Shown: positions 9,120 to 18,811, numbered from the stretch's first letter. The stretch is DNA of 64,000 bases from Sphingomonas sp. PP-CE-3G-477 (GCF_003050745.1 NZ_QAOF01000004.1:1-64000), one strand, 5' to 3'. Numbers and translations: made by a program. The notes: generated by a model from the letters alone, not told the origin.

Positions 9120-9310
9120 CGCGCGCACCTGTCCCCGCCGCGCCGATCCCCGCCGCGCCGATCCCCGCCTGGCCGATTACCGGCGCACCATCAGCCTATG
9201 GTGCCATTCGCGGCACGGGGAGGATCGTGTTCGCCGGAGTGGCGCGCACCGCTCCGACCACGGTGTCGCACGCGCCGTTCGAACTGGCACCGAGAGAGAT
9301 GACGGGTTGA
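9116..9310 (+). CDS. small proline/alanine-rich protein, translationally coupled
   Basis: A 64-residue frame starts at an ATG that overlaps the stop of the preceding gene by four bases. Its first third is built from three 15-base tandem units (9133-9177) that encode PAAPI, PAAPI, PAWPI. The remainder has no recognisable motif. The ATGA overlap and conserved reading phase through the repeats support a real gene; the lack of homology I can recognise keeps confidence low. No function is proposed. Confidence 0.35.
   Translation: MTRAPVPAAPIPAAPIPAWPITGAPSAYGAIRGTGRIVFAGVARTAPTTVSHAPFELAPREMTG
9133..9177 (+). repeat. 15-bp tandem repeat, three units
   Basis: Two identical units CCCCGCCGCGCCGAT are followed by a third with two changes. 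The repeat length is a multiple of three and lies inside the small coupled gene, so copy number changes would keep the frame. Confidence 0.8.
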
Positions 9311-9496
9311 GCCGGTGTGTCTCCGCCGTCATCGCGCGTCGTGCGAAGCCGTAATCATGCAATAGAACGTAGCAAACCGTGCCGACCGTACAACACATCC
9401 CGTCGATGACGTTTCGATGACCAAATAGGCATTGTCGATCCCCGATTACGGCCGCAGACCGAAGCCGCGGAACCAATCCGTAATTGCACAAAATTG

Positions 9497-9517
9497 CCGC
9501 AATACATGGGATTGCGG
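9497..9517 (+). promoter_or_regulatory. 5' leader hairpin before a receptor gene
   Basis: CCGCAAT (9497-9503) and ATTGCGG (9511-9517) form a perfect 7-bp stem that ends 3 bases before the AGGGAG ribosome site of the following receptor. It could be an operator or an mRNA hairpin that affects translation. The dyad is seen; its role is inferred. Confidence 0.35.
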
Positions 9518-9533
9518 TTCAGGGAGTACCGAC

Positions 9534-12353
9534 ATGCGTCTGGATTTTCGCAAGCGCCTTCTGGCGTCTACGCTTCTGCTTGGAGTCGCTACTCCGGTCT
9601 ATGCACAGACCGTGGCACCCGTGGAAACGCCCGCCGATCCGGCAGCGCCTGCAGATGGGGATACGATCGTCGTGACGGGCTCGCGCCTGGGTGGCGACAG
9701 CCTGAAGCAGGCGTCGCCGATCTCGGTGGTGAGCGCGAAGGAGATCGCACTTTCCGGCCAGATCAACGTCGAAAGCGTCCTGAAGGACCTGCCGCAGCTC
9801 ATCCCGAGCACCACCGGCGCATCAAACAATCCCGGCGGCGGCGTCGCTACGGCTGATCTGCGCGGGCTCGGCTCGACGCGTACGCTCGTGCTCGTCAACA
9901 ACCGCCGCTACGTCGCCTATGACGCGAACCAGATCGTCGATCTGAACACCATCCCGGCCGCACTGATCGAGCGCGTCGACATCGTCACCGGCGGCCGTTC
10001 GGCAGTCTATGGTTCGGATGCGATCGCGGGCGTCGTCAACTTCGTGATGAAGAAGGACTTCAGCGGCGTCCAGGCGAACGCGAACTACCGCATCAACGAA
10101 GCGGGCGATGGCGGCAACTTCAACGGCAACCTGTTGCTGGGCGGCAATTTCGAAGACGGCCGCGGCAATGCGACGATCTATTTCGATTATACCAAGCGCA
10201 ACGGCATCCTCCAGTCGGCCCGCGACTATTCGAAGCAGGCGCAGGTCGACGACGGGGAGGGCGGCCTGATCGCCGGCGGCTCGGGTTCGATCGAAGGCAC
10301 GCGGTTCGCGATCGGCGGCGTCAATCGCAAGTTCGAGACCGACGGCAGCTACACCCCGTATGATTCGACGACCGACGCGTATAATTACGCGCCGTCGAAT
10401 TACCTCCAGGTCCCGCAGGAGCGGTTCCTGATGAGCGCGCAGACGCATTACGAGGTCAGCCCCGCGCTGAACGTCTATGCCGAAGGCCAGTTCATCAACA
10501 ACCGCGTCAAGAACAAGCTGGCGCCGACGCCGTACACCGGATCGGTGGAGATCGATGCGGATTCATCGTTCCTGTCGCCCGCATCGCAGGCTTTGCTCAA
10601 GGGCCTCGACCCCGACGGCGACGGCTATGTCACCTCGACCATCTATCGCCGCCTGACCGAAGTCGGCGATCGCGTATCGAGCCTCGACAACACGGCCTAT
10701 CGTGCGGTGCTGGGCGCCAATGGCGACATCGGCGGCGGCTGGAACTACGACGCCTATTATAGCTATTCGCGCACGAAATCGATCGAGACGCAGATCGGCA
10801 ACGTCTCGAACAGCCGCGTGCTGCAGGCACTGCGCACCAGCTATGATGCCAATGGCAATCTGGTCTGCTCGGATACCAGCAACGGCTGCGTCCCGCTGAA
10901 CATCTACGGTGCGGGCAACATCAGTGCGGCGGCAGCGGCGTTCATCACCATCCCGGTGCAGAACACCAGCACGATCAGCGAGCAGGTCGCCAGCGCGTCG
11001 ATCTCGAACCGCAACCTGTTCGATCTCGGCGCGGGCCCCGTCGGCATCGTGTTCGGCACCGAATATCGCCGCGAGCACGGCAGCTACAATCCCGACTTCG
11101 CGCTGTCGTCGGGCGACGTCGTCGGCTTCAACGCGGGCGAAGGCCTGAGCGGCGGCTATGACGTCAAGGAAGCCTATACCGAAGTCGCGGTGCCGCTGCT
11201 GGCGAACATCCCGTTCATCAAGAAGCTCGAAGTGAATGGCGCCTATCGCTATTCCTATTATTCGACCGCGGCGAAATCGGTGAACACCTATTCGGGTGGC
11301 GTGGTCTGGTCGCTGATCGACGACATCTCGCTGCGCGGCCAATATTCGCGGGCGGTTCGCGCACCGACCGTGTCGGATCTCTACAGCGGTTCGGCGCAGG
11401 ACTTCCCGGCGGCGACCGATCCCTGCACTACCGCAATCGCGCTCACCAACACCAACCTGAACGCGAGCTGCGTCGCGACCGGTGTTCCGGCCGCGTTGAT
11501 CGGCACCGCCTATGACGGTGGCAGCACGCAGATCCAGACGGTCAATGGCGGCAACCCCGCGCTTCGCGAGGAAACCTCCGACACGTACACGGCGGGCATC
11601 GTCCTCCAGCCGCGCTTCCTGCCCGGCTTCTCGTTCACCGCCGATTACTACAAGATCAAGATCGCCAACTATATCTCGACGGTCGGCACGACGAACCTGA
11701 TCCGCGCCTGCTACGGCGATGCGGACAATGGGTATACGCCGTATGACTCGAGCTATTGCGCATCGCTGCCGCGCGATTCGAACAGCTACGCGATCACCGA
11801 TGCCGCCAACACACTGGCGAACACCGGTGGCGTGACGACCCGGGGCGTCGATTTCGAGGCTCGTTACGGCATGCCGCTGAACTTCGGTGCATTCGGCAGC
11901 GCGACCAGCAAGGTCGATTTCCGGATTAGCGGCACGCGCCTGATCGCCTTCGACTACAACCCGCTGGCGGCGATCCCCGATCTGACGATCAACTGCGCGG
12001 GCAAGTTCGGCCAGACGTGCGGCAACCCCTATGCGAAATGGCGCCTGTCGGCTCGTACGACCTACTCGACCGGCCCCGTGACCGTGTCGGTGCTGTATCG
12101 CTACCTGTCGTCGGTCAAGGACGACGACAGCGGCACCGTCTATGCGGTCGAGAAGATCAAGGCCTACAACTACTTCGACCTCACCACGTCGTTCGACGTC
12201 AAGCCGGGTTTCACCTGGACGGTCGGCGTCAACAACATCTTCAACAAGCAGCCGCCGATCTTGGGCGACAACCAGGAGCAGGCGAACACCTACCCGTCGA
12301 CCTACGACCCTTATGGTCGTGCGTTCTTCGTCAGCACGAACATCAAGTTCTAG
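9534..12353 (+). CDS. TonB-dependent receptor
   Basis: A 939-residue outer-membrane receptor. The start at 9534 follows AGGGAG with 7-base spacing and gives a signal peptide ending in TPVYAQ. The TonB box region reads DTIVVTGSRL. The plug includes RGLGSTRTLVLVNNRRYV and GGRSAVYGSDAIAGVVNF, typical of the plug class common in sphingomonads and xanthomonads. A beta-barrel ends in Phe (FVSTNIKF). No enzyme gene is adjacent in the same operon, so the ligand cannot be guessed. A GC hairpin follows the stop. Confidence 0.88.
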   Translation: MRLDFRKRLLASTLLLGVATPVYAQTVAPVETPADPAAPADGDTIVVTGSRLGGDSLKQASPISVVSAKEIALSGQINVESVLKDLPQLIPSTTGASNNPGGGVATADLRGLGSTRTLVLVNNRRYVAYDANQIVDLNTIPAALIERVDIVTGGRSAVYGSDAIAGVVNFVMKKDFSGVQANANYRINEAGDGGNFNGNLLLGGNFEDGRGNATIYFDYTKRNGILQSARDYSKQAQVDDGEGGLIAGGSGSIEGTRFAIGGVNRKFETDGSYTPYDSTTDAYNYAPSNYLQVPQERFLMSAQTHYEVSPALNVYAEGQFINNRVKNKLAPTPYTGSVEIDADSSFLSPASQALLKGLDPDGDGYVTSTIYRRLTEVGDRVSSLDNTAYRAVLGANGDIGGGWNYDAYYSYSRTKSIETQIGNVSNSRVLQALRTSYDANGNLVCSDTSNGCVPLNIYGAGNISAAAAAFITIPVQNTSTISEQVASASISNRNLFDLGAGPVGIVFGTEYRREHGSYNPDFALSSGDVVGFNAGEGLSGGYDVKEAYTEVAVPLLANIPFIKKLEVNGAYRYSYYSTAAKSVNTYSGGVVWSLIDDISLRGQYSRAVRAPTVSDLYSGSAQDFPAATDPCTTAIALTNTNLNASCVATGVPAALIGTAYDGGSTQIQTVNGGNPALREETSDTYTAGIVLQPRFLPGFSFTADYYKIKIANYISTVGTTNLIRACYGDADNGYTPYDSSYCASLPRDSNSYAITDAANTLANTGGVTTRGVDFEARYGMPLNFGAFGSATSKVDFRISGTRLIAFDYNPLAAIPDLTINCAGKFGQTCGNPYAKWRLSARTTYSTGPVTVSVLYRYLSSVKDDDSGTVYAVEKIKAYNYFDLTTSFDVKPGFTWTVGVNNIFNKQPPILGDNQEQANTYPSTYDPYGRAFFVSTNIKF

Positions 12354-12680
12354 GACCGGACCATGGCGCCCCTCCCCTCAGCGGGGGAGGAGCGTGGGCA
12401 ACCGCCCTCGTCGTATGAGACAGCCGGATACCCTGCCATCGGCCACGATCGCGGGGTATTCGTGCGTCAGCGGAGCATCGGTTGCCCGGTCCGCCCCGGT
12501 ATCACCCCGGTATCGGGCGTCATGCATGCGCGATGGACCGCACAGCGTGTCCGGTTCGTCGCAGACGTCGGCACCGTGTCGCAACCCGTAACGATACTGT
12601 CTCGAACGCTTCGCAAAATTGACCCGAACCGGACGTAATGGCGCCGGGAGTGGCAGCGTCGCCACGGGGGACTTTCTACA
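12354..12680. other. intergenic region between two receptors
   Basis: These 327 bases contain the palindromic repeat/terminator at 12371-12390 and, further on, the promoter region of the next receptor. No gene is seen. Confidence 0.5.
12371..12390. repeat. CCTCCCC/GGGGAGG intergenic palindrome, copy 1
   Basis: CCTCCCC (12371-12377) pairs with GGGGAGG (12384-12390). It lies 18 bases after the receptor stop and could act as a terminator. Similar palindromes occur at 18812, 47735 and 58340. Confidence 0.6.
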
Positions 12681-15362
12681 ATGCGTATGGTCAAGGGCCT
12701 GCTTCGGGCATCGGTTTCACTCATCTTGCTGACGGGGGCGGCGACCGCGCAGGCTCAGGCGCAGGTGCAGGCGGACGCTCCGAAGCGCGCCGACCAGCCG
12801 GCTCCCGGCGACGACGGCACCGACGAAAACGGCGAGATCGTCGTCACCGGCAGCTACGCGCGCAGCCTTCGCGCGGCGACCGAGACGAAGCGCCGCGCCG
12901 ACTACGGCGTCGACTCGATCAGTTCGACCGACATCGGCAAGTTCCCGACGCAGAACGTCGCCGAAGCGCTCCAGATGATCCCGGGCGTCACCATCACCCG
13001 CCCGCGCGGCGAGGGGCTGTACGTCAGCGTCCGCGGGCTCGGGCCGCAGTTCCAGAGCACGCTGCTCAACGGCAGCACGGTCGCCTTGAACGACATGATC
13101 GAGAATGGCGGCGCCAACGGTCGCCAGTTCCGTTTCGAGATGCTGCCCGCCGAATTCACCTCGAGCATCGACGTCGTGAAGACGCCGACCGCGAACATGA
13201 CCGAAGGCGCGCTCGGCGGTAACATCGACGTGAAGACGTTCCACCCACTCGACGTCGGCAACAAGACGACGGTCAACCTGCGCGGCACCTATACGAGCCA
13301 GACCGACAAGGTGAAACCGAACGCGACGGTCATCACGAGCGCGACCAACGCCAGCGGCACGTTCGGCATATTGGCCGGGGCGCAATATTGGGAAAAGGCG
13401 GTCCGCAACGATCGCTTCCTCAATTTCGGGTGGAACCTCAACAGGTTCACGGCGCCCGCCGCGGGTGGTCTCGCGACCGGTCTCTATACGCCGACGCGCA
13501 CGCGCCCGACGATCGAGACCGAGAACCGCAAGCGTATTTCGGGCATGGTCTCCGCGCAGTGGAAGCCGAATGCCGAATTCGAGACGACGCTCGACATTCT
13601 CGCGACCCGGCTCGACGTGGCCTATGACGAGTTCGGCCTCGACATCTATCCCGACGACGCGAGCGTCGCGGGGCATCGCCCGGTGATCGTGCCCGGCAGC
13701 GTCAGGCTCGACGGCGATACGGTGGTCGGCGCGACGATCAACGACGTGCGTTTCATGGCGTCGCGCGAATACAGTCTCAACCGTCACGACCTGCTCAATA
13801 TCGGCCTGCGCCAGACCTGGAACTCGGACCGCTGGCACGCGTCGGGCAACGTCAACTGGTCGAGCGCGCACAGCTATCACCCCGATTACAACGAGGGCAC
13901 GGTACGCAGCCGCGCGATCTTCTTCGCGCCGCTGACCTATGATGGATCGGCGGGATACAAGACTATCCCGACCTTCACGACGACGGTCGATCCGACCAAT
14001 CCCGCCAATTACCAGCTCTACCAGTTCAACATCGCGCCCAAGAACAGCAAGGACTGGGATTTCTACACCCGCGCCGATCTCGCCTATGATTTCGACGGAT
14101 TCCTGACCAAGCTGGCCGTCGGTGGCGAATATCACTGGCGCAAGCGCGACTATTTCCGCCGCGATTTCAACGTCAATCCGGCCGCCAACACGCCGCTGTC
14201 GAGTCTTGGAACGGGTGCGTACGAGCAACTGCCGTACGACGATTTCCTGAAGGGCGTCTCGGGCAACACGCTGCGCCAGTTCCTGGTGCCCGTCACGCAG
14301 GCCTATCTCGACGCGTTCTTCACCCCCGCGGTGCAGGCGTCGGCGCTGACCGCAGGCGATCTGCGCTCGTCGTTCGTCGTGAAGGAAAAGATCTTGGGCG
14401 CGTATGCCCGCGCCGATTACGGCTTCGATGTCGGCGCAGTGCCGGTCACCGGGAATGTCGGCGTGCGCTATGTCCACACCGATCAGGTCGCGAACGGTAC
14501 GCTGACCACGGGCAATGTCGCGACGCCGGCAAGTTTCCCCAAGACGTTCAACAACTGGTTGCCGAGCTTCAACCTGCGCGCCGAACTGACGCATGACCTG
14601 GTCGTACGTCTTGCCGCGAGCCGCGTGCTGACGCGGCCGAACGTCACCGACAGCGCGCCGCGGATCACCGTGTCGACCGACGCGCCGACCGCGAGCGGCG
14701 GTAATCCGCAGCTGGTGCCGTTCCTGGCCTCGCAGTTCGACGGATCGCTCGAATGGTATTTCAATCGCGCGGGTTCGCTGACGGGCGCGGTGTTCTACAA
14801 GGCGATGGACGACTATATCACGCAGCAGAACGTCAACATCGAGATCCCCGGCCGCGGCGCGGTGCTGCTTTCGACGCAGGTCAATGGCGGCGATGCCAAG
14901 GTGTACGGTGTCGAGGCGGCGTACAACCAGGTCTTCACCTTCCTGCCCGCGCCGTTCGACGGTCTCGGCGTGCAGGCATCCTATACGCACACCTCGGTCA
15001 AGGCGAGCTACACCGCGGGCGCGCGGCCGATCCGCGACGAACTGATCGGGCTGTCGAAGAACAGCGCCAACATCACCGGCTTCTACGAGAAGGGGTCGAT
15101 CTCGACCCGGCTCTCCTATGTCTGGCGCGACCGGTATCTGTCGGGCACCGGCAGCACGACGCAGGCACCGGTCTATACCGCGCCGTTCGGATCGCTCGAC
15201 GGCAACATCTCGCTCAAGGCGACCGACCGGGTGACGTTCAGCCTCGAGGCGATCAACCTGTCGGGCGCGCATCTTTACACGTATAACGACAAGGACGTGC
15301 GGTTCGGCGAGATCAACTACTGGGGCCGGACCGTGCTGTTCGGTGTGCGGGCCGAATTCTGA
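12681..15362 (+). CDS. TonB-dependent receptor, TIGR01782 type
   Basis: An 893-residue receptor with a signal peptide ending in TAQAQAQ. A TonB box-like EIVVTGSYARSL is followed by a plug of the Xanthomonas/Caulobacter subfamily (SISSTDIGKFPTQNVAEALQ, then PGVTITRPRGEGLYVSVRGL). The barrel ends in VLFGVRAEF. A GGGGGA site precedes the ATG at 12681 by 9 bases. Members of this subfamily are often linked to carbohydrate uptake, but here the nearest genes are a convergent phospholipase/phosphatase pair. The substrate is undetermined. Confidence 0.88.
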   Translation: MRMVKGLLRASVSLILLTGAATAQAQAQVQADAPKRADQPAPGDDGTDENGEIVVTGSYARSLRAATETKRRADYGVDSISSTDIGKFPTQNVAEALQMIPGVTITRPRGEGLYVSVRGLGPQFQSTLLNGSTVALNDMIENGGANGRQFRFEMLPAEFTSSIDVVKTPTANMTEGALGGNIDVKTFHPLDVGNKTTVNLRGTYTSQTDKVKPNATVITSATNASGTFGILAGAQYWEKAVRNDRFLNFGWNLNRFTAPAAGGLATGLYTPTRTRPTIETENRKRISGMVSAQWKPNAEFETTLDILATRLDVAYDEFGLDIYPDDASVAGHRPVIVPGSVRLDGDTVVGATINDVRFMASREYSLNRHDLLNIGLRQTWNSDRWHASGNVNWSSAHSYHPDYNEGTVRSRAIFFAPLTYDGSAGYKTIPTFTTTVDPTNPANYQLYQFNIAPKNSKDWDFYTRADLAYDFDGFLTKLAVGGEYHWRKRDYFRRDFNVNPAANTPLSSLGTGAYEQLPYDDFLKGVSGNTLRQFLVPVTQAYLDAFFTPAVQASALTAGDLRSSFVVKEKILGAYARADYGFDVGAVPVTGNVGVRYVHTDQVANGTLTTGNVATPASFPKTFNNWLPSFNLRAELTHDLVVRLAASRVLTRPNVTDSAPRITVSTDAPTASGGNPQLVPFLASQFDGSLEWYFNRAGSLTGAVFYKAMDDYITQQNVNIEIPGRGAVLLSTQVNGGDAKVYGVEAAYNQVFTFLPAPFDGLGVQASYTHTSVKASYTAGARPIRDELIGLSKNSANITGFYEKGSISTRLSYVWRDRYLSGTGSTTQAPVYTAPFGSLDGNISLKATDRVTFSLEAINLSGAHLYTYNDKDVRFGEINYWGRTVLFGVRAEF

Positions 15363-15368
15363 CCCGCA

Positions 15369-15410
15369 GGCCGGCGTGGCAGGGGGTAACGCCCTTACTC
15401 CGCGCCGGCC
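15369..15410. terminator. possible bidirectional terminator
   Basis: GGCCGGCG (15369-15376) pairs with CGCCGGCC (15403-15410) between two convergent genes. The right arm lies inside the 3' end of the phosphatase gene. There is no T run, so intrinsic termination would be weak. Confidence 0.3.
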
Positions 15411-16120
15411 TCCGTCAGGCATCGTGCCGGGTTAGGTGCGGTGCCGGCGGCGGCGAGTTCGGTGCGTGCAGCATCCATGTCGCGTCGGAAGCCGGCGGAG
15501 GTGTGCAGGATCGCGACCAAGACCGAGCCTGCCATATAGCCCGCCTCGACCGCACTTTTGCTGTGCGATCCGCAGATATACCGGCTTTCGCCATATTGGC
15601 GGCCGCGGCGCAGGATCTGCGTCGCACGCGACGGCATCAGTTCGGCCAGGATCAGTGCCGCCGACCAGCCCGACGTCGTATGCCCCGACGGGTAATCGCC
15701 GTTACCCGCCAGATGCGCGGTCTTGGGTTCGCAGATCGGCAGGTCGTCGTTGAGATACGGGCGTCGCACCGCAAAGCCGTCCTTGGCGCGCCTGACCATG
15801 CCCTGGTCACCCATCCGAGCGAAGATGCGGGCGAGGGCAGGGGATGACGTCGCGTCCAGCTTGCGCCCGATCGCACAGGCGAAGACGGTAAGGCGATCGT
15901 CGGTCACGTCGCGCGTCGCCATGTCGCCGCGCGGCGTGCCGAGCAACGCGCGTGTCTGGCGGAATGTCGCGCGATCGTCGATGTTCTGCGGCGAGCCTGG
16001 CTTGGGCGGGGCGGGGAGGACTTTCATCAGGTCCGGCATCGGCTGGTCGAGCAGATAGTCGGTCGATGCGGTCGCGCCGGTGGCCAGCGTCAGCACGGCC
16101 AGGAGAGCGAGCGTCCGCAT
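15395..16120 (-). CDS. class A acid phosphatase (PAP2 superfamily), third active-site Asp replaced
   Basis: A 241-residue secreted protein with an N-terminal signal (MRTLALLAVLTLATGATAS). It has the phosphatase motifs KDGFAVRRP (K-x6-RP) and PSGH, and the third motif SRYICGSH with the phosphohistidine nucleophile. The Asp expected four residues after that His is Ala (HSKSAVEAG; characterised enzymes have HWQSDVDA). It would release phosphate from organic phosphates in the periplasm if active. Its ATG overlaps the TGA of the upstream phospholipase gene (TGATG), so translation is coupled. Together they suggest phospholipid or inositol-phosphate scavenging. The Asp change may lower activity or mark a subfamily. 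Confidence 0.82.
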   Translation of the reverse strand: MRTLALLAVLTLATGATASTDYLLDQPMPDLMKVLPAPPKPGSPQNIDDRATFRQTRALLGTPRGDMATRDVTDDRLTVFACAIGRKLDATSSPALARIFARMGDQGMVRRAKDGFAVRRPYLNDDLPICEPKTAHLAGNGDYPSGHTTSGWSAALILAELMPSRATQILRRGRQYGESRYICGSHSKSAVEAGYMAGSVLVAILHTSAGFRRDMDAARTELAAAGTAPNPARCLTEAGAE

Positions 16121-17193
16121 CACTTGATACCCTTGTCGAGATCGCCGCAGCCCTTGGGACGGCGCACGGGATTGCAGCGCGCGATCAGCCCGCCGGGCAG
16201 CGCGACGTGATAGCCACCGGCGAGGCGCGGATCGGGCCAGAGATAGTCGGTGGAGACATATTGCGCGCCGCCCGCCAGCGCGGTGTCGCGCGGGACGGTG
16301 TCGTTGGCGCGGGCCTCGCGCGTATTGGCGTCGGCGCGTGTGCGGACGATGAAGCCGGCAGCGACATCGCTGCGGATGCGCGCTGCGTCACGAACCGGAT
16401 CGTTGAGTGTCAGATAGGCGGCCGCGGGCGAGGCTTCGTCCGTGTTGATGAAGAACACGCGCCCTTCGAGCGAGCGCCGCTTGCCGCGGTACACCGCGAC
16501 CTTGGCCGGCGGTTCGTCGAGCGCGAACAGGAATTTCCCGCGCGATGCCTCCAGCAACGGCCAGTTGTCGGCCAGCACCGCCTCTCGGAGCGTCGGATAG
16601 CGGCCCTGCACGTCATCTGGCACGATCAACTTGCCGGGCGCCATCACCGAACGGATTTCCGCATCTAGCTCATCATATGCCGCCTCATCGAACGGCAGCG
16701 CATCGATCCCGCCACGCGCGGCGTTCTGCTCGTCCTTAGCGTTGAACATCAGCAGGATCGGTACGTGACGCGGATGCTTTGCCGACCAGTCGCGGATGAT
16801 CGTCAGGCATTCGGTCAGCAGGACGCAGCTCGATGCGTTGTCGATGCCGGGGATGTGCAGCACCTTGAAGCCCGGCCGCTTGAGCTTCGGATCGTCGGAG
16901 CCTCGCGCGTAATGCCCGCCCTGCGGATCGTAGTTCACGTCGATCTCGAGTTGCCGCGCGCCGGCATCGAGCTGTTCGACGAGGCTGCGGTGCGAGTAAT
17001 CGAGCGCATCGGCCATCGCCGGGTCGATCGCACGGACCTTTGCCATCGTCGCGGCAGGCATCGGCTGTTTGTAGCTGTTGTGCGTGCCGATCACCGCCAC
17101 ATCGTTGACCCGGAGCGGCATCGGCCTGTCGCGTGCGCCCGCCGACTGGGTAAGGAGTGCGATGGCGAGTCCCGCCACGATCGATCGCGTCAT
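16120..17193 (-). CDS. secreted phosphoinositide-specific phospholipase C (Ca2+-dependent type)
   Basis: A 357-residue protein with a signal peptide (MTRSIVAGLAIALLTQSAGA). The motif IGTHNSYK (catalytic His38) and the following QLEIDVNYDP match the TIM-barrel family of Ca2+-dependent PI-PLC enzymes (PI-PLC-C1), with further conserved LHIPGID and KFLFALDEP segments. It should cleave phosphoinositide-type phospholipids to diacylglycerol and an inositol phosphate outside the cytoplasm. The start at 17193 has GGGGAC upstream; a longer frame of 12 codons is less likely. It overlaps the downstream acid phosphatase by one base, so the two form an operon that could harvest phosphate from membrane lipids. 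Confidence 0.82.
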   Translation of the reverse strand: MTRSIVAGLAIALLTQSAGARDRPMPLRVNDVAVIGTHNSYKQPMPAATMAKVRAIDPAMADALDYSHRSLVEQLDAGARQLEIDVNYDPQGGHYARGSDDPKLKRPGFKVLHIPGIDNASSCVLLTECLTIIRDWSAKHPRHVPILLMFNAKDEQNAARGGIDALPFDEAAYDELDAEIRSVMAPGKLIVPDDVQGRYPTLREAVLADNWPLLEASRGKFLFALDEPPAKVAVYRGKRRSLEGRVFFINTDEASPAAAYLTLNDPVRDAARIRSDVAAGFIVRTRADANTREARANDTVPRDTALAGGAQYVSTDYLWPDPRLAGGYHVALPGGLIARCNPVRRPKGCGDLDKGIK

Positions 17194-17400
17194 GTCCGTA
17201 GTCCCCGATCTCAATTCGAACGACGCCACGCCCCGTACTGCACGATCGAAGATCGGTCGTGCAGGCGGACGTCGTCCGGCGCTATGGGGTCGGGTCGTGA
17301 CAGTGGCGGGACGGTTTCATGACGTCGCCGTGACCACGCGAGGCGGAACGTGTCACGATGTCCGCCGCGCGGTGGCCTGGCCGCACGGCGGGTCTTCGCG

Positions 17401-18792
17401 TTATTTGGTCAGGTCGGTGAACAGCGAGCGGTAATAGGTGACCGCGAGCGGGATGTTGTCGATCGGGGTGCGTTCGTTGAGGCCGTGGCTGAAATCGTCC
17501 GACTGTTTGATGAAGATCGGGCTGACGCCGTAGCTCGGCACGCCGACCGAGCGATACCACATCGAATCGCTCGCACCCGCCGACATGCTCGGGAAGACCG
17601 GCACGCCGGGGCGGATCTTGCCCATCGCCGCCTTGACCGCGCCGGTCAGGTCGGCGCGCAGCGGCGATGCGTCGGTTGGGTTCGAACCTTCGGTGACGTC
17701 GCTGAACTTCACGCCGGGATCGGCCGCGACCTTCGCCAGTTCGGCCATGACGGTCGCGGGTTTCACGCCCGGGAAGATGCGACAGTTGATGTTCGCGGTC
17801 GCGCGCTGGGGAAGCGCGTTCAGCGCGTGGCCGCCATTGACCATCGTCGTGACGCAGGTCGTGCCGATCTGCCCGACATACCCCGTATTGGCGGCAAGCG
17901 TCTCGATCGCCTTCTGGTCGGCGGGATTGGCAACGAACGCGCGCATCGCCGCGCCGAGTTCGGGCGTCTGGCGTGGCGCGACGCCCTCGAAATAGCCCTT
18001 GGTGATCGGCGACAGCTGCGGCGTGAAGCGGTAGGCGCCGATCTTTACCAATGCCGCCGACAACGCGTTGATCGCGTTGACTTTCCGCGGCGCGGACGAG
18101 TGACCGCCGGGGTTCGTCACCTCGAGCTGGAAGTCGGCATAGGTCTTTTCGGCGGCGCCGATCGTGAAATACTCGGCCTTGCCGTTTTCCGCGTACAGCC
18201 CGCCGCCGCCGTCGATGTTGAGCGCCATCTCGCTGGCCTTCAACCGGTCGGCGATCAGCGACGACGTCTTCATCACGGTTTCCTCGTCACCGGACAGCGC
18301 GAGGACGATGCCGCGCTTGGGGGTGTAGCCGGCCTTCTTCATGTCGAGCAGCGTCGCGATCGCGAGCGCGGCGTCGAGCTTCATGTCAGTCGCGCCGCGG
18401 CCGTAGAGATAGCCGTTCTCGACCACCGCGGTGAACGGATCACGCTGCCAGTCAGCGGGCTTGGCCTCGACCACGTCGATATGGCCGGAGACGACGATCG
18501 GCTTCAGCGCCGGATCGCTGCCTTTCCATGTCGCGATCAGATACGCGGTGTCGTCGACCGGCGTGATCGTCACGTCGCCTGCCGGAAAGCCGCCCGCGAC
18601 CAGTGTCGCCTTCAGATACGCGGCGAGTTGCGGAGTCTGGTTGCCGGGGCCGCGCACGCTGCGAAACGCGATCATCTTCTTGGCGATTTCGAGGCCGTTG
18701 GTGGCGGCAGCCTGCGTCTGTGCCGTTGCGGGCAGGGCGGTCATCACGGCCGTGCAGGCCAGAAGAAGCTTGATCTTGGACGTCATCGTCAT
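17401..18792 (-). CDS. M20 family metallopeptidase, secreted
   Basis: A 463-residue zinc peptidase with a signal peptide (LLLACTAVMTALPATAQ). Metal and catalytic residues are visible: H104 and D106 (SGHIDV), D136 (GRGATDMK), E170/E171 (GDEET), D194 (NIDGGG) and a late His in SHGLNE. A lid (dimerisation) domain includes EVTNPGGHSSAP. It probably removes residues from small peptides in the periplasm. The ATG at 18792 follows GAGGAA; an in-frame ATG two codons later is possible. It lies 67 bases downstream of a receptor, after a palindromic repeat, and the same transcription unit starts with a TPR-sulfotransferase. Confidence 0.87.
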   Translation of the reverse strand: MTMTSKIKLLLACTAVMTALPATAQTQAAATNGLEIAKKMIAFRSVRGPGNQTPQLAAYLKATLVAGGFPAGDVTITPVDDTAYLIATWKGSDPALKPIVVSGHIDVVEAKPADWQRDPFTAVVENGYLYGRGATDMKLDAALAIATLLDMKKAGYTPKRGIVLALSGDEETVMKTSSLIADRLKASEMALNIDGGGGLYAENGKAEYFTIGAAEKTYADFQLEVTNPGGHSSAPRKVNAINALSAALVKIGAYRFTPQLSPITKGYFEGVAPRQTPELGAAMRAFVANPADQKAIETLAANTGYVGQIGTTCVTTMVNGGHALNALPQRATANINCRIFPGVKPATVMAELAKVAADPGVKFSDVTEGSNPTDASPLRADLTGAVKAAMGKIRPGVPVFPSMSAGASDSMWYRSVGVPSYGVSPIFIKQSDDFSHGLNERTPIDNIPLAVTYYRSLFTDLTK

Positions 18793-18811
18793 CGTTCCTC
18801 GAAGAAAACTC

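Noticed and set aside
9133-9177. Tandem repeats as a CRISPR array
   Set aside because: The units are only 15 bases, directly adjacent without spacers, and coding. No cas gene is present.
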